From: Piscicola geometra
Taxonomy: Eukaryota; Annelida; Clitellata; Hirudinida; Piscicolidae
Reading direction: 5' to 3'
DNA length: 64,000 nucleotides
Assembly (NCBI GenBank): GCA_943735955.1
Contig: OX030955.1
Location: forward strand, 13,109,383-13,173,382
Made by a program: the position numbers and the translations under genes. The notes under the pieces were generated by a model that was given only the letters and a program-made list of their open reading frames with translations, ran no database searches and was not told the origin of the DNA. Of this stretch, positions 45,001-57,000 are shown one piece after another. Positions within the stretch are counted from its first letter, which is position 1. The number at the start of each line of letters is the position of its first letter.

Positions 45001-48000
45001 TCGACTACTGCATCAACAACAGTGCCGACTACTGCATTAACAACAGAGCCGACTACTGCATCGACAACAGTGCCGACTACTGCATCGACAACAGTGCCGA
45101 CTACTGCATCGACAACAGTGCCGACTACTGCATCAACAATTGTGTCTAGTGCTGCATCGACAACAGTGCCGACTACTGCATCGACAACAGTGCCGACTAC
45201 TGCATCGACAACAGTGCCGATTACTGCATCAACAACTGTGCCGACTACTGCATTGACAGCAGTGCCGACTACTGCATCGACAACAATGCCGACTACTGCA
45301 TCGACAACAGTGCTGACTATTGCATCAACAACAGTGCCGACTACTGCATCGACAACAGTGCCGACAACTGCATCGACAACTGTGCCGACTACTGCATCGA
45401 CAACAGTGCCGACTACTGCATCGACAACAGTACCGACTACTGCATCGACAACAGTGCCGATTACTGCATCAACAACTGTGCCGACTACTGCATCAACAAC
45501 ACTGCCGACTACTGCATCAATAACAGTGCCGACTACTGCATCGACAACAGTGCCGACTACTGCATCAACAATTGTGTCTAGTGCTGCATCAACAACAGTG
45601 CCGACTACTGCATCAACAACAGTGCCGACTACTGCCTCAACAACAGTGCCGACTACTGCATCGACAACAGTGCCGACTACTGCATCGACAACAGTGCCGA
45701 TTACTGCATCAACAACTGTGCCGACTACTGCATCGACAGCAGTGCTGACTACTGCATCAACTACAGTGCCGACTACTGCATCGACAACAATGATTTATAC
45801 AGCATCAACAAATGTGTCTACCGCTGCATCGACAACAGTGCTGATTACTGCATTAACAATTGTGCCGACTAGTGCATCAACAACAGTGCCGACTACTGCA
45901 TCAACAACAGAGCCGACTACTGCATCGACAACAGTGTCGACTACTGCATCAACAACAGTGCCGACTACTGCATCAACAACAGAGCCGACTACTGCATCGA
46001 CAACAGTGCCGACTACTGCATCGACAACAGTGCCGACTACTGCATCGACAACAGTGCCGACTACTGCATCAACAACAGTGCCGATTACTGCATCGACAAC
46101 AGTGCCGACTACTGCATCGACAACAGTGCCGACTACTGCATCAACAATTGTGTCTAGTGCTGCATCGACAACAGTGCCGACTACTGCCTCAACAACAGTG
46201 CCGACTACTGCATCGACAACAGTGCCGACTACTGCATCGACAACAGTGCCGATTACTGCATCAACAACTGTGCCGACTACTGCATCGACAGCAGTGCCGA
46301 CTACTGCATCGACAACAGTGCCGACTACTGCATCGACAACAGTGCTGACTACTGCATCAACAATTGTGTCTAGTGCTGCATCAACAACAGTGCCGACTAC
46401 TGCATCAACAACAGAGCCGACTACTGCATCGACAACAGTGCCGACTACTGCATCAACAACAGTGCCGACTACTGCATCGACAACAGTGCCGACTACTGCA
46501 TCAACAATTGTGTCTAGTGCTGCATCGACAACAGTGCCGACTACTGCATCAACAATTGTGTCTAGTGCTGCATCGAACACAGTGCCGACTACTGCATCAA
46601 CAACTGTGCCGACTACTGCATCGACAACAGTGCCGACTACTGCATCGAAAACAGTGCCGACTACTGCATCGACTACAGTGCCGACTACTGCATCGACAAC
46701 AATGATTTCTACAGCATCAACTAATGTGTCTACCGCTGCATCGACAACAGTGCCGACTACTGCATCAACAATTGTGTCTAGTGCTGCATCGAAAACAGTG
46801 CCGACTACTGCATCGACAACAGTGCCGACTACTGCATCAACAACAGTGCCGACTACTGCATCGACAACAGTGCCGACTACTGCATCAACAATTGTGTCTA
46901 GTGCTGCATCAACAACAGTGCCGACTACTGCATCAACAACAGAGCCGACTACTGCATCGACAACAGTGCCGACTACTGCATCAACAACAGTGCCGACTAC
47001 TGCATCGACAACAGTGCCGACTACTGCATCAACAATTGTGTCTAGTGCTGCATCGACAACAGTGCCGACTAATGCATCGACAACAGTGCCGACTACTGCA
47101 TCGACTACAGTGCCGACTACTGCATCGACAACAATGATTTCTACAGCATCAACAAATGTGTCTACCGCTGCATCGACAACAGTGCTGATTACTGCATTAA
47201 CAACTGTGCCGACTAGTGCATCAACAACAGTGCCGACTACTGCCGCAACAACAGAGCCGACTACTGCATCGACAACAGTGTCGACTACTGCATCAACAAC
47301 AGTGCCGACTACTGCATTAACAACAGAGCCGACTACTGCATCGACAACAGTGCCGACTACTGCATCGACAACAGTGCCGACTACTGCATCGACAACAGTG
47401 CCGACTACTGCATCAACAATTGTGTCTAGTGCTGCATCGACAACAGTGCCGACTACTGCATCGACAACAGTGCCGACTACTGCATCGACAACAGTGCCGA
47501 TTACTGCATCAACAACTGTGCCGACTACTGCATTGACAGCAGTGCCGACTACTGCATCGACAACAATGCCGACTACTGCATCGACAAAAGTGCTGACTTT
47601 TGCATCAACAACAGTGCCGACTACTGCATCGACAACAGTGCCGACAACTGCATCGACAACTGTGCCGACTACTGCATCGACAACAGTGCCGACTACTGCA
47701 TCGACAACAGTACCGACTACTGCATCGACAACAGTGCCGATTACTGCATCAACAACTGTGCCGACTACTGCATCAACAACACTGCCGACTACTGCATCAA
47801 CAACAGTGCCGACTACTGCATCGACAACAGTGCCGACTACTGCATCAACAATTGTGTCTAGTGCTGCATCAACAACAGTGCCGACTACTGCATCAACAAC
47901 AGTGCCGACTACTGCCTCAACAACAGTGCCGACTACTGCATCGACAACAGTGCCGACTACTGCATCGACAACAGTGCCGATTACTGCATCAACAACTGTG

Positions 48001-51000
48001 CCGACTACTGCATCGACAGCAGTGCTGACTACTGCATCAACTACAGTGCCGACTACTGCATCGACAACAATGATTTATACAGCATCAACAAATGTGTCTA
48101 CCGCTGCATCGACAACAGTGCTGATTACTGCATTAACAATTGTGCCGACTAGTGCATCAACAACAGTGCCGACTACTGCATCAACAACAGAGCCGACTAC
48201 TGCATCGACAACAGTGTCGACTACTGCATCAACAACAGTGCCGACTACTGCATCAACAACAGAGCCGACTACTGCATCGACAACAGTGCCGACTACTGCA
48301 TCGACAACAGTGCCGACTACTGCATCGACAACAGTGCCGACTACTGCATCAACAACAGTGCCGACTACTGCATCGACAACAGTGCCGACTACTGCATCGA
48401 CAACAGTGCCGACTACTGCATCAACAATTGTGTCTAGTGCTGCATCGACAACAGTGCCGACTACTGCCTCAACAACAGTGCCGACTACTGCATCGACAAC
48501 AGTGCCGACTACTGCATCGACAACAGTGCCGATTACTGCATCAACAACTGTGCCGACTACTGCATCGACAGCAGTGCCGACTACTGCATCGACAACAGTG
48601 CCGACTACTGCATCGACAACAGTGCTGACTATTGCATCAACAACAGTGCCGACTACTGCATCGACAACAGTGCCGACAACTGCATCGACAACTGTGCCGA
48701 CTACTGCATCGACAACAGTACCGACTACTGCATCGACAACAGTGCCGACTACTGCATCGACAACAGTGCCGATTACTGCATCAACAACTGTGCCGACTAC
48801 TGCATTAACAACACTGCTGACTACTGCATCAACAACAGTGTCGACTACTGCATCGACAACAGTGCCGACAACTGCATCACCAACAGTGCCGACTACTGCA
48901 TCGACAACAGTGTCAACTACTGCAACGACAACAGTGCTGACTATTGCAACAGAATCAACAAGTGTGCCAACTGCTGTATCGACAACAGTGCCGACTACTG
49001 TATCAATGATGACAACAGAATCAACAAGTGTGCCAACTGCTGTATCGACAACAGTGCCGACTACTGTATTAATGATGACAACAGAATCAACAAGTGTGCC
49101 AACTGCTGTGTCGACAACAGTGCCGACTACTGTATTAATGATGACAACAGAATCAACAAGTGTGCCAACTGCTGTTTCGACAACAGTGCCGACTACTGTA
49201 TCAATGATGACAACAGAATCAACAAGTGTGCCAACAACTGTATCGACAACAGTGCCGACTACTCTATCAATGATGAAAACAGAATCAACAAGTGTGCCAA
49301 CTGCTGTATCGACAACAGTGCCGACTACTGTATCAATGATGACAACAGAATCAACAAGTGTGCCAACTGCTGTATCGACAACAGTGCCGACTACTGTATC
49401 AATGATGACAACAGAATCAACAAGTGTGCCAACTGCTGTATCGACAACAGCGCCAACTACTGTATCAATGATGACAACAGAATCAACAAGTGTGCCAACT
49501 GCTGTATCGACAACAGTGCCGACTACTGTATCAATGATGACAACAGAATCAACAAGTGTGCCAACTGCTGGATCGACAACAGTGCCGACTACTGTATCAA
49601 TGATGACAACAGAATCAACAAGTGTGCCAACTGCTGTATCGACAACAGTGCCGACTACTGTATCAATGATGACAACAGAATCAACAAGTGTGCCAACTGC
49701 TGTATCGACAACAGTGCCGACTACTGTATTAATGATGACAACAGAATCAACAAGTGTGCCAACTGCTGTTTCGACAACAGTGCCGACTACTGTATCAATG
49801 ATGACAACAGAATCAACAAGTGTGCCAACAACTGTATCGACAACAGTGCCGACTACTGTATCAATGATGAAAACAGAATCAACAAGTGAGCCAACTACTG
49901 TATCGACAACAGTGCCGACTACTGTATCAATGATGACAACAGAATCAACAAGTGTGCCAACAACTGTATCGACAACAGTGCCGACTACTGTATCAATGAT
50001 GAAAACAAAATCAACAAGTGTGCCAACTGCTGTATCGACAACAGTGCCGACTACTGTATCAATGATGACAACAGAATCAACAAGTGTGCCAACAACTGTA
50101 TCGACAACAGTGCCGACTACTGTATCAATGATGACAACAGAATCAACAAGTGTGCCAACTGCTGTATCGACAACAGTGCCGACTACTGTATCAATGATGA
50201 CAACAAAATCAACAAGTGTAACAACTGCTGTATCGACAACAGTACCGACTACTGTATCAATGATGACAACAGAATCAACAAGTGTGCCAACTGCTGTATC
50301 GACAACAGTGCCGACTACAGTATTAATGATGACAACAGAATCAACAAGTGTGCCAACTGCTGTATCGACAACAGTGCCGACTACTGTATCAATGATGACA
50401 ACAGAATCAACAAGTGTGCCAACTGCTGTATCGACAACAGTGCCGACTACTGTATCAATGATGACAACAGAATCAACAAGTGTGCCAACTGCTGTATCGA
50501 CAACAGTGCCGACTACTGTATTAATGATGACAACAGAATCAACAAGTGTGCCAACTGCTGTATCGACAACAGTGCCGACTACTGTATCAATGATGACAAC
50601 AGAATCAACAAGTGTGCAAACAACTGTATCGACAACAGTGCCGACTACTGTATCAATGATGAAAACAGAATCAACAAGTGAGCCAACTACTGTATCGACA
50701 ACAGTGCCGACTACTGTATCAATGATGACAACAGAATCAACAAGTGTGCCAACTGCTGTATCGACAACAGTGCCGACTACAGTATTAATGATGACAACAG
50801 AATCAACAAGTGTGCCAACTGCTGTATCGACAACAGTGCCGACTACTGTATCAATGATGACAACAGAATCAACAAGTGTGCCAACTGCTGTATCGACAAC
50901 AGTGCCGACTACTGTATCAATGATGACAACAGAATCAACAAGTGTGCCAACTGCTGTATCGACAACAGTGCCGACTACTGTATTAATGATGACAACAGAA

Positions 51001-54000
51001 TCAACAAGTGTGCAAACAACTGTATCGACAACAGTGCCGACTACTGTATCAATGATGAAAACAGAATCAACAAGTGAGCCAACTACTGTATCGACAACAG
51101 TGCCGACTACTGTATCAATGATGACAACAGAATCAACAAGTGTGCCAACTGCTGTATCGACAACAGTGCCGACTACTGTATCAATGATGACAACAGAATC
51201 AACAAGTGTGCCAACTGCTGTATCGACAACAGTGCCGACTACAGTATCAATGATGACAACAGAATCAACAAGTGTGCCAACTGCTGTGTCGACAACAGTG
51301 CCGACTACTGTATCAATGATGACAACAGAATCAACAAGTGTGCCAACTGCTGTATCGACAACAGTGCCGACTACTGTATCAATGATGACAACAGAATCAA
51401 CAAGTGTGCCAACAACTGTATCGACAACAGTGCCGACTACTCTATCAATGATGAAAACAGAATCAACAAGTGTGCCAACTGCTGTATCGACAACAGTGCC
51501 GACTACTGTATCAATGATGACAACAGAATCAACAAGTGTCCCAACTGCTGTATCGACAACAGTGCCGACTACTGTATCAATGATGACAACAGAATCAACA
51601 AGTGTGCCAACTGCTGTATCGACAACAGCGCCGACTACTGTATCAATGATGACAACAGAATCAACAAGTGTGCCAACTGCTGTATCGACAACAGTGCCGA
51701 CTACTGTATCAATGATGACAACAGAATCAACAAGTGTGCCAACTGCTGGATCGACAACAGTGCCGACTACTGTATCAATGATGACAACAGAATCAACAAG
51801 TGTGCCAACTGCTGTATCGACAACAGTGCCGACTACTGTATCAATGATGACAACAGAATCAACAAGTGTGCCAACTGCTGTATCGACAACAGTGCCGACT
51901 ACTGTATCAATGATGACAACAGAATCAACAAGTGTGCCAACTGCTGTATCGACAACAGTGCCGACTACTGTATTAATGATGACAACAGAATCAACAAGTG
52001 TGCCAACTGCTGATTCGACAACAGTGCCGACTACTGTATCAATGATGACAACAGAATCAACAAGTGTGCCAACAACTGTATCGACAACAGTGCCGACTAC
52101 TGTATCAATGATGAAAACAGAATCAACAAGTGAGCCAACTACTGTATCGACAACAGTGCCGACTACTGTATCAATGATGACAACAGAATCAACAAGTGTG
52201 CCAACAACTGTATCGACAACAGTGCCGACTACTGTATCAATGATGAAAACAAAATCAACAAGTGTGCCAACTGCTGTATCGACAACAGTGCCGACTACTG
52301 TATCAATGATGACAACAGAATCAACAAGTGTGCCAACAACTGTATCGACAACAGTGCCGACTACTGTATCAATGATGACAACAGAATCAACAAGTGTGCC
52401 AACTGCTGTATCGACAACAGTGCCGACTACTGTATCAATGATGACAACAAAATCAACAAGTGTAACAACTGCTGTATCGACAACAGTACCGACTACTGTA
52501 TCAATGATGACAACAGAATCAACAAGTGTGCCAACTGCTGTATCGACAACAGTGCCGACTACAGTATTAATGATGACAACAGAATCAACAAGTGTGCCAA
52601 CTGCTGTATCGACAACAGTGCCGACTACTGTATCAATGATGACAACAGAATCAACAAGTGTGCCAACTGCTGTATCGACAACAGTGCCGACTACTGTATC
52701 AATGATGACAACAGAATCAACAAGTGTGCCAACTGCTGTATCGACAACAGTGCCGACTACTGTATTAATGATGACAACAGAATCAACAAGTGTGCCAACT
52801 GCTGTATCGACAACAGTGCCGACTACTGTATCAATGATGACAACAGAATCAACAAGTGTGCAAACAACTGTATCGACAACAGTGCCGACTACTGTATCAA
52901 TGATGAAAACAGAATCAACAAGTGAGCCAACTACTGTATCGACAACAGTGCCGACTACTGTATCAATGATGACAACAGAATCAACAAGTGTGCCAACTGC
53001 TGTATCGACAACAGTGCCGACTACAGTATTAATGATGACAACAGAATCAACAAGTGTGCCAACTGCTGTATCGACAACAGTGCCGACTACTGTATCAATG
53101 ATGACAACAGAATCAACAAGTGTGCCAACTGCTGTATCGACAACAGTGCCGACTACTGTATCAATGATGACAACAGAATCAACAAGTGTGCCAACTGCTG
53201 TATCGACAACAGTGCCGACTACTGTATTAATGATGACAACAGAATCAACAAGTGTGCCAACTGCTGTATCGACAACAGTGCCGACTACTGTATCAATGAT
53301 GACAACAGAATCAACAAGTGTGCCAACAACTGTATCGACAACAGTGCCGACTACTGTATCAATGATGAAAACAGAATCAACAAGTGAACCAACTACTGTA
53401 TCGACAACAGTGCCGACTACTGTATCAATGATGACAACAGAATCAACAAGTGTGCAAACAACTGTATCGACAACAGTGCCGACTACTGTATCAATGATGA
53501 AAACAGAATCAACAAGTGAGCCAACTACTGTATCGACAACAGTGCCGACTACTGTATCAATGATGACAACAGAATCAACAAGTGTGCCAACTGCTGTATC
53601 GACAACAGTGCCGACTACAGTATTAATGATGACAACAGAATCAACAAGTGTGCCAACTGCTGTATCGACAACAGTGCCGACTACTGTATCAATGATGACA
53701 ACAGAATCAACAAGTGTGCCAACTGCTGTATCGACAACAGTGCCGACTACTGTATCAATGATGACAACAGAATCAACAAGTGTGCCAACTGCTGTATCGA
53801 CAACAGTGCCGACTACTGTATTAATGATGACAACAGAATCAACAAGTGTGCCAACTGCTGTATCGACAACAGTGCCGACTACTGTATCAATGATGACAAC
53901 AGAATCAACAAGTGTGCCAACAACTGTATCGACAACAGTGCCGACTACTGTATCAATGATGAAAACAGAATCAACAAGTGAACCAACTACTGTATCGACA

Positions 54001-57000
54001 ACAGTGCCGACTACTGTATCAATGATGACAACAGAATCAACAAGTGTGCCAACAACTGTATCGACAACAGTGCCGACTACTGTATCAATAATGAAAAAAA
54101 AATCAACAAGTGTGCCAACTGCTGTATCGACAACAGTGCCGACTACTGTATCAATGATGACAACAGAATCAACAAGTGTGCCAACAACTGTATCGACAAC
54201 AGTACCGACTACTGTATCAATGATGACAACAGAATCAACAAGTGTGCCAACTGCTGTATCGACAACAGTGCCGACTACAGTATCAATGATGACAACAGAA
54301 TCAACAAGTGTGCCAACTGCTGTATCGACAACAGTGCCAACTACTGTATCAATGATGACAACAGAATCAACAAGTGTGCCATCTGCTGTATCGACAACAG
54401 CGCCGACTACTGTATCAATGATGACAACAGAATCAACAAGTGTGCCAACTGCTGTATCGACAACAGTGCCGACTACTGTATCAATGATGACAACAGAATC
54501 CACAAGTGTGCCAACTGCTGTATCGACAACAGTGCCGACTACTGTATCAATGATGACAACAGAATCAACAAGTGTGCCAACTGCTGTATCGACAACAGTG
54601 CCGACTACTGTATCAATGATGACAACAGAATCCACAAGTGTGCCAACTGCTGTATCGACAACAGTGCCGACTACTGTATCAATGATGACAACAGAATCAA
54701 CAAGTGTGCCAACTGCTGTATCGACAACAGTGCCGACTACTGTATCAATGATGACAACAGAATCAACAAGTGTGCCAACTGCTGTATCGACAACAGTGCC
54801 GACTACTGTATTAATGATGACAACAGAATCAACAAGTGTGCCAACTGCTGTGTCGACAACAGTGCCGACTACTGTATCAATGATGACAACTGAATCAACA
54901 AGTGTGCCAACTGCTGTATCGACAACAGTGCCGACTACTGTATCAATGATGACAACAGAATCAACAAGTGTGCCAACAACTGTATCGACAACAGTGCCGA
55001 CTACTGTATCAATGATGAAAACAGAATCAACAAGTGTGCCAACTGCTGTATCGACAACAGCGCCGACTACTGTATCAATGATGACAACAGAATCAACAAG
55101 TGTGCCAACTGCTGGTTCGACAACAGTGCCGACTACTGTATCAATGATGACAACAGAATCAACAAGTGTGCCAACTGCTGTATCGACAACAGTGCCGACT
55201 ACTGTATCAATGATGACAACAGAATCAACAAGTGTGCCAACTGCTGTATCGACAACAGTGCCGACTACTGTATCAATGATGACAACAGAATCAACAAGTG
55301 TGCCAACTGCTGTATCGACAACAGTGCCGACTACTGTATCAATGATGACAACAGAATCAACAAGTGTGCCAACTGCTGTATCGACAACAGTGCCGACTAC
55401 TGTATTAATGATGACAACAGAATCAACAAGTGTGCCAACTGCTGTATCGACAACAGTGCCGACTACTGTATCAATGATGACAACAGAATCAACAAGTGTG
55501 CCAACAACTGTATCGACAACAGTGCCGACTACTGTATCAATGATGAAAACAGAATCAACAAGTGAGCCAACTGCTGTATCGACAACAGTGCCGACTACTG
55601 TATCAATGATGACAACAGAATCAACAAGTGTGCCAACTGCTGTATCGACAACAGTGCCGACGATTGTATCAATGATGACAACAGAATCAACAAGTGTGCC
55701 AACAGCTGTATCGACAGCAGTGCCGACTACTGTATCAATGATGACAACAGAATCAACAAGTGTGCCAACTGCTGTATCGACAACAGTGCCGACTACTGTA
55801 TCAATGATGACAACAGAATCAACAAGTGTGCGAACTGCTGTATCGACAACAGCGCCGACTACTGTATCAATGATGACAACAGAATCAACAAGTGTGCCAA
55901 CTGCTGTATCGACAACAGTGCCGACTACTGTATTAATGATGACAACAGAATCAACAAGTGTGCCAACTGCTGTATCGACAACAGTGCCGACTATTGTATC
56001 AATGATGACAACAGAATCAACAAGTGTGCCAACAACTGTATCGACAACAGTGCCGACTACTGTATCAATGATGAAAACAGAATCAACAAGTGTGCCAACA
56101 ACTGTATCGACAACAGTGCCGACTACTGTATCAATGATGAAAACAGAATCAACAAGTGTGCCAACTGCTGTATCGACAACAGTGCCGACTACTGTATCAA
56201 TGATGACAACAGAATCAACAAGTGTGTCAACAACTGTATCGACAACAAGGCCGACTACTGTATCAATGATGACAACAGAATCAACAAGTGTGCCAACTGC
56301 TGTATCGACAACAGTGCCGACTACTGTATCAATGATGACAACAGAATCAACAAGTGTGCCAACTGCTGAATCGACAACAGTGCCGACTATTGTTTCAAGG
56401 ATGACAACAGAATCAACAAGTGTGCCAACAGCTGTATCGACAGCAGTGCCGACTACTGTATCAATGATGACAACAGAATCAACAAGTGTGCCAACTGCTG
56501 TATCGACAACAGTGCCGACTACTGTATCAATGATGACAACAGAATCAACAAGTGTGCCAACTGCTGTATCGACAACAGTGCTGACTACTGTATCAATGAT
56601 GACAACAGAATCAACAAGTGTGCCAACTGCTGTATCGACAACAGTGCCGACTACTGTATCAATGATGACAACAGAATCAACAAGTGTGCCAACTGCTGTA
56701 TCGACAACAGTGCCGACTACTGTATCAATGATGACAACAGAATCAACAAGTGTGCCAACTGCTGTATCGACAACAGTGCCGACTACTGTATCAATGATGA
56801 CAACAGAATCAACAAGTGTACCAACTGCTGTATCGACAACAGTACCGACTACTGTATCAATGATGACAACAAAATCAACAAGTGTGCCAACTGCTGTATC
56901 GACAACAGTGCCGACTACTGTATCAATGATGACAACAGAATCAACAAGTGTGCCAACTGCTGTATCGACAACAGCGCCGACTACTGTATCAATGATGACA

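Larger units (their letters stand above)
26515..48093 (+). other. Set of predicted N-glycosylation sequons (N-V-S and N-A-S)
   Basis: Every complete marker of subdomain B has AAT-GTG-TCT (N-V-S) 21 bases after its first codon. That gives 27 sites, the first at 26,515 and the last at 48,091; the marker at 40,510 lacks the Asn. Five more sites read ACT-AAT-GCA-TCG (N-A-S) at 40,591, 41,719, 43,783, 44,791 and 47,071. N-X-S/T is the established sequon for N-glycosylation in the secretory pathway. Use of these sites is not shown, and neighbouring Thr/Ser may be O-glycosylated instead. The sites are nearly absent from subdomain A and I saw none in the 66-bp array. Confidence 0.7.
1..48948 (+). repeat. 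24-bp tandem array encoding the octapeptide PTTASTTV (2,039.5 units)
   Basis: The unit is CCGACTACTGCA (PTTA) followed by TCGACAACAGTG or TCAACAACAGTG (STTV). Units start at base 24k+1 without exception from base 1 to base 48,937, so no unit in 49 kb has gained or lost a base. Consensus GC is 13/24. Common silent variants are TCA/TCG, ACT/ACA, CCG/CCA, GTG/GTA and GCA/GCC. Common replacements are P to L (CTG), T to I (ATT), V to E (GAG), V to L (CTG), S to L (TTA/TTG) and T to K (AAA). The array begins before the window. It ends with half a unit (LTIA) at 48,937-48,948. Confidence 0.97.
26360..48948 (+). repeat. Octad subdomain B, marked by the MISTASTNV motif
   Basis: Octads here are interrupted, still in register, by a diverged pair reading M-ISTASTNV-STAA (ATG-ATT-TCT-ACA-GCA-TCA-ACA-AAT-GTG). 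The first ATG is at 26,494. Further ones are at 27,454, 27,982, 29,062, 29,590, 30,310, 30,838, 31,126, 32,494, 33,262, 34,078, 35,038, 36,646, 38,542, 39,982, 40,510, 40,654, 41,782, 42,646, 43,558, 43,846, 44,566, 44,854, 45,790, 46,702, 47,134 and 48,070; at 33,766 ATG is replaced by ATT. Four copies (39,982, 42,646, 45,790, 48,070) have TAT for TCT, giving the only Tyr codons seen. The markers are ordinary octads with Pro replaced by Ile or Ser, so they are not inserted foreign sequence. Confidence 0.85.

Noticed and set aside
39987..46580. Antisense open frames of 133 and 261 codons (39,987-40,388, 42,651-43,436, 45,795-46,580) with a VVDAVVGT repeat.
   Set aside because: They are pieces of the composition-driven antisense frame and end exactly opposite the Tyr codons of the + strand markers. 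No start signal or independent conservation supports them.
44..48628. Many short + strand open frames rich in Cys, His, Gln, Leu and Arg (CRLLHQQQ type).
   Set aside because: They are frame +2 readings of the same octads, use TTG or GTG starts and end wherever CTG-ACT or similar creates TGA. They break repeatedly, while frame 1 never does.
1..48948. CRISPR-like regular short repeats.
   Set aside because: The 24-bp units are contiguous, coding, and have no unique spacers between them.
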